DNA from: Gammaproteobacteria bacterium
GTDB lineage: Bacteria > Pseudomonadota > Gammaproteobacteria > Arenicellales > CAJQKF01
Assembly (NCBI GenBank): GCA_030429665.1
Contig: JAUIEZ010000036.1
Span: 1-38,260 of the forward strand
Length of the DNA: 38,260 bases
Direction of reading: 5' to 3'
The first letter of the stretch is position 1. The number at the start of each line of letters is the position of its first letter. Below are positions 24,774 through 32,513 of the stretch, one piece after another. A program made the position numbers and the translations under genes. The notes beneath the pieces are model-generated. The model ran no database searches. It saw only the letters and a list, made by a program, of their open reading frames with translations, and was not told the origin of the DNA.

Positions 24774-26930
24774 ATGCCGCGGCCGCTGCGCATTTGCATG
24801 CTCAGCATCCATGGACTGATCCGCGGCTCGTCACTCGAACTCGGACGCGACGCCGATACCGGCGGCCAAACCAAGTACGTGGTCGAACTCGCACGCGCGC
24901 TGGCGGGACTGGACGGCATCGCGCACGTAGACCTGCTCACGCGTCGTATCGTCGATCCCGACGTAGACGACGACTACGCGCGTCCCGAGGAGGCGCTTTG
25001 CGAGCGCGCCTCGATCGTTCGCATCGACGCCGGACCGGAGGAATACCTCGCCAAGGAGTTGCTCTGGGATCATCTCGACGCCTTCGTCGACAATACCATC
25101 GCTTGGTTCAACGAATCCGGCCGCCATCCCGACCTGCTGCACAGTCACTACGCCGATGCCGGCTACGTGGGCAGCCGCCTGTCCCACGTGCTCGGCATCC
25201 CGCTCGTGCATACGGGGCATTCGTTGGGTCGAATCAAGCGCGCGCGCCTGATCGCCGCCGGCCTGTCCTCCGCCGATGTCGAGGAACGTTATGCCATGAG
25301 CCGGCGTATCCAGGCCGAGGAACTGGCGCTGTCAACCGCGGAACGGGTCATCACCAGCACCCGCCAGGAAATCGAGTCGCAGTACGAGCGCTACGATTAC
25401 TACCAGCCCGACCAGATGCGGGTCATCCCGCCGGGTACGGATCTCGACAAGTTTCATCCGCCGAGCGGAGACGAAGGCGACCACCCCATCGCCCGGGACA
25501 TCGCGCGCTTCCTGCGCGATCCCGGCAAACCCATGATTCTCGCCCTGTCGCGTCCGGACGCGCGCAAGAACATCCCCGCCCTGATTGAGGCCTTCGGCGG
25601 CGACGACGTGCTGCGGGAGCGCGCCAACCTGGTGATCGTCGCCGGCAACCGGGACGACCTCGAGGATCTCGAGGACGGAGCGCGCGACGTCATCACCGAC
25701 ATCCTGTTCGCCGTGGATCGCCACGAACTGTACGGGAGCGTGGCGTATCCGAAACACCACCAATTCGACGACGTGCCGGTGATCTACCGACTCGCGGCGT
25801 TGACGCGGGGCGTGTTCGTCAACCCGGCCCTGACCGAGCCCTTCGGCCTGACCCTGATCGAGGCGGCCGCCAGCGGCCTGCCCGTGGTCGCCACCGAGGA
25901 CGGCGGTCCTGTCGACATCATCGACAATTGCGCGAACGGACTGTTGATCAATCCCCTCGAACCGACGGCCATCGCCGCCGCCATCCGCACGATCATTCTC
26001 GATGCCGACACCTGGGGCCGCATGTCGGATTCCGGGCTCGAGGGCGTGCGACGCCACTACTCGTGGCACGCGCACGCGACAGCCTACCTCGAGGAAATCC
26101 GGCCCATCGCCGAACGCACCTCCGTTCCGCTGCATCGACGCGAGGCGGGCGCACGTCCCAGCTTCTACCACGACCGTGCACTGTTCTCAGACCTCGACCA
26201 GAGCCTGCTCGAAGACACCGCCTCGCTGCCGGCGCTGGTCGAGGCAATCCGCGCGAACCGCAAGACCGCCGCCTTCGGCATTGCCACGGGGAGACGACTG
26301 GACTCGGCGCTGGCGATGATGAAGCGTCACGAAATACCGACCCCGGACGTACTCATCACCAGCGGCGGCACCGAGATCTACTACGCGCCCAAGTTGACCC
26401 TCGATCGCGGCTTCGCCCGGCATATCGAGAAAAACTGGACGCCGAATGTCGTTCGCCGCACCCTCGACGGTGTCGAGGGACTGGAACTGCAGCCCAGGTC
26501 GGAGCAGAGCCGATTCAAGATCAGCTACTACATCGATCCGGAGAAGGCGCCGTCGTTGGAGGAAATCAACCGCATGCTGCTCAAGGAAGACCTGGCCGCG
26601 AATGCCATCCTGTCGTTCGGCCAGTTCCTCGACATCCTGCCGATTCGCGCGTCGAAAGGCCTGGCGCTGCGCTACGTCGCCGCGACGCGGGAGATCGACC
26701 TCGATCACATCCTGGTGGCCGGCGGTTCCGGCGCCGACGAAGACATGATGCGAGGCAATACCCTGGCGGTCGTGGTCGGCAACCGGCACCACGAAGAGTT
26801 GTCCCAGCTCGAGGATGTCGATCTCATCTATTTCGCCCGGGCGCGCGGGGCCGGCGGCATTCTCGAGGCGATAGGACACTACGACTTTTTCGGCGCCTGC
26901 CGGGCGCCGTCCGAGACGGTGCGGCGCTGA
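24774..26930 (+). CDS. sps: sucrose-phosphate synthase (glycosyltransferase plus degenerate HAD tail)
   Basis: A protein of about 718 residues that transfers glucose from a nucleotide sugar to fructose 6-phosphate. The GT4 part has the SPS N-terminal signature HGLIRGSSLELGRDADTGGQ, HTGHSLGRIKRARL, SRPDARKNIP and the donor-site E-x7-E motif in EPFGLTLIEAAASGLPVVAT. Roughly the last 250 residues form an HAD domain (FSDLDQSLL, then TSGGTEIYY). In its motif IV the expected GDSGND reads GGSGAD, so the metal-binding Asp is lost and this domain is probably not an active phosphatase. ATG 24774 gives the family's usual N-terminus; TTG 24750 is an alternative. A separate phosphatase gene follows 1 bp downstream. 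Confidence 0.93.
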   Translation: MPRPLRICMLSIHGLIRGSSLELGRDADTGGQTKYVVELARALAGLDGIAHVDLLTRRIVDPDVDDDYARPEEALCERASIVRIDAGPEEYLAKELLWDHLDAFVDNTIAWFNESGRHPDLLHSHYADAGYVGSRLSHVLGIPLVHTGHSLGRIKRARLIAAGLSSADVEERYAMSRRIQAEELALSTAERVITSTRQEIESQYERYDYYQPDQMRVIPPGTDLDKFHPPSGDEGDHPIARDIARFLRDPGKPMILALSRPDARKNIPALIEAFGGDDVLRERANLVIVAGNRDDLEDLEDGARDVITDILFAVDRHELYGSVAYPKHHQFDDVPVIYRLAALTRGVFVNPALTEPFGLTLIEAAASGLPVVATEDGGPVDIIDNCANGLLINPLEPTAIAAAIRTIILDADTWGRMSDSGLEGVRRHYSWHAHATAYLEEIRPIAERTSVPLHRREAGARPSFYHDRALFSDLDQSLLEDTASLPALVEAIRANRKTAAFGIATGRRLDSALAMMKRHEIPTPDVLITSGGTEIYYAPKLTLDRGFARHIEKNWTPNVVRRTLDGVEGLELQPRSEQSRFKISYYIDPEKAPSLEEINRMLLKEDLAANAILSFGQFLDILPIRASKGLALRYVAATREIDLDHILVAGGSGADEDMMRGNTLAVVVGNRHHEELSQLEDVDLIYFARARGAGGILEAIGHYDFFGACRAPSETVRR

Positions 26931-26931
26931 C

Positions 26932-27783
26932 ATGCCGCCGTTGCTGTTGTGCTGCGATCTCGATCGCACCCTGCTACCCAACGGACCACAGCCGGAATCG
27001 CCCGGCGCGCGGGACGCTTTTCGCGAGCTGGTGGCGCGCGACGACGTGACACTTGCCTTCGCCACCGGTCGCAGCCGGGCCCTGGTTGAATCGGTCCTTG
27101 GCGAGTACGACCTTCCCGAACCCGATTACGTGATCGGCGACGTCGGTACGAGCATCCATGTCGTCGAGGCAACGCGCTGGCGCGACCTTCCCGGCTGGGA
27201 CGAGGTCATGGCCGCGGACTGGAAAGACCTGGATCGGAACACGATCACCCGCCTCCTGGAGCCGATCGAAGCGTTGACCCTCCAGGAAGCCGGGAAACAG
27301 AATCGTTTCAAGATCAGTTTCTACGCGGCGTCGGAAACCGACGCCGATCGGCTGGTCCGCGACGTTGATCGCCGCCTCGAAGGACGCGGCATTGCCTGGC
27401 GGTGCGTATACAGCGTCGACGAGGCCAACGATATCGCGTTGCTCGACGTACTGCCGGCCGCCGGCGGAAAGCTCAATGCCCTTCGCTTCCTGCATCGCCG
27501 CCTCGGCCATGCCGAGGAAGACGTGCTGTTCGCCGGCGACAGCGGCAACGATCTCGAGGTGTTGGCCAGCTCGATACCCGCGGTGCTTGTCGCCAATGCC
27601 CTGCGCGAGGTGTCGCGACAGGCCGTGGAAGCGGCGCGGCGCAACAACACCGAGTCGCGGCTTTATCTCGCGCGCGGCGGCTTCCGGGGCATGAACGGCA
27701 ACTACGCCGCCGGCATCGTCGAAGGCGCGACGCATTTTCATTCGCGACTGTTCGCGGCAATCGCCGCGGGAGCCGGTACCTGA
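26932..27783 (+). CDS. spp: sucrose-phosphate phosphatase (HAD superfamily)
   Basis: A 283-residue HAD phosphatase that would remove phosphate from sucrose 6-phosphate. Motif I is CDLDRTLL (D9 nucleophile, D11 acid/base), motif II is AFATGRSR, the substrate region is ESRFK-like (KQNRFKISFYA), motif IV is intact as FAGDSGNDLEVL, and a NNTESRLYLARG segment near the end is usual for SPP. Its ATG follows the synthase stop by 1 bp, so the two are translationally coupled. Because the synthase's own HAD domain has lost a key Asp, this protein is likely the real phosphatase of the pathway. Mannosylfructose-phosphate phosphatase is a related alternative. Confidence 0.92.
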   Translation: MPPLLLCCDLDRTLLPNGPQPESPGARDAFRELVARDDVTLAFATGRSRALVESVLGEYDLPEPDYVIGDVGTSIHVVEATRWRDLPGWDEVMAADWKDLDRNTITRLLEPIEALTLQEAGKQNRFKISFYAASETDADRLVRDVDRRLEGRGIAWRCVYSVDEANDIALLDVLPAAGGKLNALRFLHRRLGHAEEDVLFAGDSGNDLEVLASSIPAVLVANALREVSRQAVEAARRNNTESRLYLARGGFRGMNGNYAAGIVEGATHFHSRLFAAIAAGAGT

Positions 27784-27863
27784 TGGGCCACCGGCCGATC
27801 GTTTTCGGCGAAGTGCCGTTCCACTGCCTCGACGACCGGACCTGACTCCCGGCGGAACAAACC

Positions 27864-29837
27864 ATGTACGAACAGGTTTCCCATTCTTTGCTCAACGAGA
27901 TCCTCGACGAGCTCAAACCCGAGATTCGACGCCAGAACCTGCGCCACTTCTACACCCGCCTGGGCGCCAATTTCTATGCCGTGCACTCCCTGTTTCACCA
28001 CCTTTACGGGCATCGAGACGACTTTCGCGCCCGCATGATCGACCTGGTGGAGGTCATGGCCAGCCGCTACATCGAGCGCGACGAAGCACTCGAACGCAGC
28101 GACATGGCTCGCGAGATGGACCACAACTGGTTCCTGGACCAGGAGTGGGTAGGCATGGCGCTGTACGCCGACGGCTTCGCCGGGAACCTGAAGGGCGTGA
28201 ACGCCCACCTTTCCTATCTCCAGGAACTCGGCGTGAACCTGGTGCACATCATGCCCATGTTGCTGTGCCCCGACGGCGCGAGCGACGGCGGGTACGCCGT
28301 GAGCGATTTCAGGCACATCAACCCGCGGCTGGGAACCCTGGACGATGTCGACGCGCTGGCATCTTCCATGAGAAAGCGCGACATGCTGCTGGTTCTGGAC
28401 GTGGTGGTGAACCACACGTCCGACGAACACGAGTGGGCGCGGCGTGCCCGCGACGGGGAGTCGGCCTACGAGGACTACTACTACGTGTTCCCCGATCGCG
28501 AAATCCCGGACATGTTCGAGGAGACCATGCCGGAGATTTTTCCCGATTCCTCGCCCGGGAACTTCACGTTCGACGAGCGCATGGGCAAGTGGGTAATGAC
28601 GGTCTTCAACAGCTACCAGTGGGACCTGAATTACTCGAACCCGGCGGTGTTCATCGAGATGGTGGACATCATTCTCTACTGGGCGAACCGCGGCGCGGAT
28701 ATCGTGCGGCTCGACGCGGTTGCATTCCTGTGGAAGAAGGTCGGCACGATCTGCCAGAACGAGCGCGAGGCGCACCTGATCCTCCAGCTCATGAAGGACT
28801 GCTGCCAGGTCACCGCGCCGGGCGTGCTGTTCATCGCCGAGGCCATCGTGGCGCCGTTCGAGATCACCAAGTACTTCGGCGAGGACGCGATCGTCGCCAA
28901 GGAATGCGAGATCGCCTACAACGCCACGCTGATGGCGTTGCTGTGGGATGCCGTGGCAACGCGAAACGCACGGCTTCTGAATCGCGGTATTCGCAGCCAG
29001 CCGGGAAAACTGGATCGCGCCACGTGGCTGAATTACGTCCGCTGTCACGACGACATCGGATTGGGGTTCGACGATGTGGATATCGAGCACGTCGGCTACG
29101 ACCCGCGCGCGCACCGCACCTTCCTGCTCGACTATTTTACCGGCGCGTACGACGGCTCGACGGCCCGCGGGCGCCCGTTCGGGCGCAATCACAAGACCGG
29201 CGACGCGCGAATTTCCGGATCGCTCGCCTCGCTGGTCGGCCTGGAAGCCGCCATCGAGAGCGGCGATGAGGCCGCCATCGACCGCTGCATCCGCCTGATC
29301 CTGTTGCTGCACGGCATCATCCTGTCCTACGGCGGAATCCCGCTGATCTACTACGGCGACGAACTGGGGACGACCAACGACTACAGTTTCGCCAACGACG
29401 CCGATCGCGCGGGCGACAACCGCTGGATGCACCGGCCCCGGATCGACTGGGAGCGAGCCGAGCGCCGCTATCGACACGGCACCGTCGAATCGCGGATCTT
29501 CGATGGTCTCAAGCGACTGATCGGCGTGCGCAAATCGATCAAGGCCTTCGCCGATTTCAACAATCGCGAGTTGCTGGAGACCGAGAACGACCACCTGCTG
29601 GTATTCAAGCGCAGCCACCCCGAGCATCCCGCCGATGTCGTACTGGTGGTCGCCAACTTCGACGCACGGCCGCAGCACCTCGACCTCGGCCGACTCACCG
29701 CGTCCGCCCACCCGGAGATTGCCCGCCCCACCGACCTCGCCAGTGGCGAACTGCCGGCGATTCAGGGCAATTCACTGGTCGTTCCGCCCTACCGGTTCTA
29801 CTGGCTCACGGAGCAGCGCCTGGCCGGAATAATCTGA
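27864..29837 (+). CDS. ams: amylosucrase (GH13)
   Basis: A 657-residue glucansucrase that uses sucrose to build alpha-1,4-glucan and release fructose. The TIM-barrel catalytic residues can be placed: nucleophile D284 (VRLDAVAFLWKK), acid/base E326 (FIAEAIVAP) and transition-state stabiliser D396 (YVRCHDDIGLGF), close to the Neisseria polysaccharea positions 286, 328 and 393. The N-terminal helical domain and the B' region with HKTGDARISGSLASLVGLE are typical of amylosucrase rather than sucrose phosphorylase. It lies 80 bp after the phosphatase on the same strand. Having synthesis and breakdown genes together suggests sucrose turnover: excess osmolyte can be stored as glucan when conditions change. 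Sucrose hydrolase is a close alternative. Confidence 0.93.
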   Translation: MYEQVSHSLLNEILDELKPEIRRQNLRHFYTRLGANFYAVHSLFHHLYGHRDDFRARMIDLVEVMASRYIERDEALERSDMAREMDHNWFLDQEWVGMALYADGFAGNLKGVNAHLSYLQELGVNLVHIMPMLLCPDGASDGGYAVSDFRHINPRLGTLDDVDALASSMRKRDMLLVLDVVVNHTSDEHEWARRARDGESAYEDYYYVFPDREIPDMFEETMPEIFPDSSPGNFTFDERMGKWVMTVFNSYQWDLNYSNPAVFIEMVDIILYWANRGADIVRLDAVAFLWKKVGTICQNEREAHLILQLMKDCCQVTAPGVLFIAEAIVAPFEITKYFGEDAIVAKECEIAYNATLMALLWDAVATRNARLLNRGIRSQPGKLDRATWLNYVRCHDDIGLGFDDVDIEHVGYDPRAHRTFLLDYFTGAYDGSTARGRPFGRNHKTGDARISGSLASLVGLEAAIESGDEAAIDRCIRLILLLHGIILSYGGIPLIYYGDELGTTNDYSFANDADRAGDNRWMHRPRIDWERAERRYRHGTVESRIFDGLKRLIGVRKSIKAFADFNNRELLETENDHLLVFKRSHPEHPADVVLVVANFDARPQHLDLGRLTASAHPEIARPTDLASGELPAIQGNSLVVPPYRFYWLTEQRLAGII

Positions 29838-29916
29838 TACTCTTCGGCTGGCGCCGACGATTGCTGTCCGCGATCGCGGCGCCGCCCTGCCGGTGACGAC
29901 GAGGGAGCCTTCGAAA

Positions 29917-30486
29917 ATGAACGACAAGCGCCTACTGATCAGCGCCGACCACTCCGTTTTGCTGGTCATCGATGTGCAGCAGCGACTGGCACCCGTCATC
30001 CACGACATCGAGTCGGTCCTGCGCGACAACATCTGGCTCATCCACGTGGCCTCGCGACTCGGCGTCCCGGTCTATGCGACCGAGCAGTACCCGTCCGGTC
30101 TGGGTCATCTGGTTCCCCAGCTCGGCCCGCTCCTGGCACGTGAGAACGTGGTTTCCAAGATCCGATTCTCGGCCGTCACGGACGGTTGCCTTAACGACGA
30201 GAAGGCGCTCGAGCGCGAACAGGTCATTGTCACCGGGGTGGAGGCTCACGTGTGCGTCCTGCAGACCGCCCTGGAACTGCTCGAGCAGGACAAGCAGGTC
30301 TTCGTCGTCGCCGGCGCGGTCGGTTCGCGCCGCGAGACAGACCGCGAACTCGCGCTGGCGCGCCTGCGCCACGCAGGCTGCCAGGTCGTTTCCCGCGAAA
30401 TGGTTGCCTTCGAGTGGATGCGCGAGGCCGGTACCGAGCTGTTTCGGGAAATCAGTCGCGAGTTCCTTCGCCAGGCCGGATCCTGA
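29917..30486 (+). CDS. isochorismatase-family cysteine hydrolase
   Basis: A 189-residue hydrolase. The catalytic triad of the family is visible: D19 (LVIDVQQRL), K81 (VVSKIRFSAV) and C113 (GVEAHVCVLQTALEL). The G-V-E-A-H-V-C stretch, rather than that of true EntB, points to the YcaC-like hydrolases of unclear substrate. The start ATG 29917 is preceded by GAGGGAG. It is 79 bp after amylosucrase and could be co-transcribed, though nothing links its chemistry to sucrose. Nicotinamidase and isochorismatase are less likely on motif grounds. Confidence 0.85.
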   Translation: MNDKRLLISADHSVLLVIDVQQRLAPVIHDIESVLRDNIWLIHVASRLGVPVYATEQYPSGLGHLVPQLGPLLARENVVSKIRFSAVTDGCLNDEKALEREQVIVTGVEAHVCVLQTALELLEQDKQVFVVAGAVGSRRETDRELALARLRHAGCQVVSREMVAFEWMREAGTELFREISREFLRQAGS

Positions 30487-30573
30487 TCCCGACGATCGGA
30501 CCGCGGTAAACGGCGCCGCAACCAATACAAAACGGCCTGGTTAACTATCGACTACCACGGGAGTTCGTCCGCC

Positions 30574-31887
30574 ATGACCCGTCTGCGCAAATCCGTCTTC
30601 TATCTCATCTCGATCGCCCTTTTTTACGTCCTCGCGGAAGGCGTCGCATTCGTCGGTTACAGCATTGCCCAAGGCGAGTTCTTTTCGCTCGCCGAGCTGA
30701 CCGAGCTGCGCGAAGAAATCATCGATGACCGCGAGAAGCAAACCCGGCTTCCCGACACCTCGGAAGCCGGTCGCGACAACCGCCACAGGCAGGAAATCCT
30801 GCATCCCTACATGGGTTACGTGATCGACTACCACGACACGCGCTGTTCGGGCCACGGGTTTTGCGACGACATGATGCGCTCGTACGAGAACGCGCCGGTG
30901 ACGCCGAAGTCGGAGGACGACTACATGGTCGGCGTATTCGGCGGCTCGTTCGCGGCGCAGACGACCATACTGTCGAGCGAGGGATTCCTGGCCGAACGAC
31001 TCAGGACCCTCCCGGGCCTCGCGGATAAACGCATACTGGTCCAGACGATTGCCCTGGGCGGATTCAAGCAGCCGCAGCAACTCATGGCACTGAACTGGTT
31101 CCTGAGCCTGGGCGCCGAATTCGACCTGGTCATCAACCTGGACGGTTTCAACGAGGTCGCCCTGCCGCCGACGGAGAACGTGCCGACCGGCACCAACCCG
31201 TTCTTCCCGCGCATCTGGCACAATCGCGTCAGGGTGCCGCGCGACCTCAGCCTGCTCGCGGTGTACGGGGAAATCGAGTACCAGAAATCCCTTCGCGCAA
31301 GACGCGCCGAGCGACTCAACGAGTCGCCGTGGCGTTTCAGCGTCCTGCGCAACCTGGTGTGGAAGTCCCGCGACAAGCGCATTCTCTCCAGAATTTCAGA
31401 ACGCGAGCTGTTCGCCCAGTCCTACCTCGCCCGGAACACGCACCTTCGGCCGTTGGTGGTGACGGGACCGAGATACGACTGGGAGTCGACAGCATCGTTC
31501 TACGGGGATCTTGCGGCATCGTGGGCCCGGGCGTCGCGGCAAATGCACGACGTGGCCACGGGCCAGGGAATCCTTTATTTCCATTTCCTCCAACCCAACC
31601 AGTACCTCGCCGGGTCGAAGCCGTTTTCGGAGACGGAAAGGCGCGAGCACATCCTCGAAGCGCAGCCTTACCGGCTGGGCGTCGAAAACGGTTATCCCCT
31701 GTTGATCGAAAAGGGTCGTGAGCTGAAGCGCGACGGCGTGTCGTTCGTCGACCTGACGGGCATGTTCTCGGAGAACACCGAAACATTGTACAGCGATGCC
31801 TGCTGCCACCTCTCCCGCGAAGGCTACGACCTGGTGGTGCGCGAGATCGTGGAATCGATGCGGCCGTCGTTTCAGTCGCCGCTCTAG
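30574..31887 (+). CDS. membrane-anchored SGNH/GDSL-like hydrolase
   Basis: A 437-residue protein with a single N-terminal membrane segment (about residues 8-30), probably facing the periplasm. The SGNH blocks can be seen: GVFGGSFAAQT with candidate Ser125, INLDGFNEV with Asn193 (block III), and near the end SDACCHLSREGY with the Asp/His pair. Proteins of this layout often modify surface polysaccharides or lipids, but no polysaccharide gene is near. The ATG has GGGAG about 10 nt upstream. Its stop codon overlaps the stop of the convergent DUF1810 gene within one CTAG (31884-31887). The substrate is unknown. Confidence 0.75.
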   Translation: MTRLRKSVFYLISIALFYVLAEGVAFVGYSIAQGEFFSLAELTELREEIIDDREKQTRLPDTSEAGRDNRHRQEILHPYMGYVIDYHDTRCSGHGFCDDMMRSYENAPVTPKSEDDYMVGVFGGSFAAQTTILSSEGFLAERLRTLPGLADKRILVQTIALGGFKQPQQLMALNWFLSLGAEFDLVINLDGFNEVALPPTENVPTGTNPFFPRIWHNRVRVPRDLSLLAVYGEIEYQKSLRARRAERLNESPWRFSVLRNLVWKSRDKRILSRISERELFAQSYLARNTHLRPLVVTGPRYDWESTASFYGDLAASWARASRQMHDVATGQGILYFHFLQPNQYLAGSKPFSETERREHILEAQPYRLGVENGYPLLIEKGRELKRDGVSFVDLTGMFSENTETLYSDACCHLSREGYDLVVREIVESMRPSFQSPL

Positions 31888-32318
31888 CGCGCGACTCGCT
31901 CCAGCAGGGACAGCGTACGCCCGTCGCGGCGGCCACCGCAATATTTCTCCAGGGCGAAACGAAAGCCCGGGTACTCGCCGCCGGCCGCGTCGAATAATGT
32001 CATCGACGAGCGAAACTTGAGATCGTCGGGTGAACCGAAAATCTGGCGCGCATCGCGGCCGTCGACCGCATTGACGAGCGCCGTGCATTCCCTGATGCGT
32101 GCGCCGAGAATCGGATGCGCCAGGTAGGCTCGCGCTTCGGCAAGGTCGCGGATGGCAAACCGTCGAGACGTCGGACTCATGCCAAGTCCCTCGACCTGCG
32201 GAAAAATGAACCACATCCAGTGGCTGCGCTTGCGACCTCTCGCCAGTTCCCGTATCACGTCGTCGTAGACGGGCGCCTGCGCGTAGAGAAATCGCTGCAA
32301 ATCAAACGGATCACGCAT
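31884..32318 (-). CDS. DUF1810 family protein
   Basis: A 144-residue protein matching the DUF1810 pattern: DPFDLQRFLYAQ at the start, KRSHWMWFIFPQVEGLGMSP in the first third, YLAHPILGARIRECT in the middle, and FGSPDDLKFRSSMTLFDAA later. The function is unknown; relatives are widespread in bacteria. It starts at ATG 32318 without a strong Shine-Dalgarno. It is convergent with the SGNH gene, sharing overlapping stop codons, and divergent from the hybrid kinase with ~195 bp between. Confidence 0.88.
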   Translation of the reverse strand: MRDPFDLQRFLYAQAPVYDDVIRELARGRKRSHWMWFIFPQVEGLGMSPTSRRFAIRDLAEARAYLAHPILGARIRECTALVNAVDGRDARQIFGSPDDLKFRSSMTLFDAAGGEYPGFRFALEKYCGGRRDGRTLSLLERVAR

Positions 32319-32513
32319 TCATCACTGTCTCGTGAGGGGCGCAACGGACCTCGAGGCGCGTGTAACATGGAGTCGCCACCGCGGCGAGGGTCCGTTCGGC
32401 CTAAAATTTCCGTGGTGCGCGCCGATTATGTACCAGATGGCCGCCACGTTCGAAGCGGTAACCGGTATCACGGTACCCCCGGCCACGGGGGGTGCCTGCG
32501 GGAAGGAAACGAT

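Noticed and set aside
27738-29711. 657-codon minus-strand open frame
   Set aside because: It is antisense to amylosucrase, whose catalytic residues are all identified.
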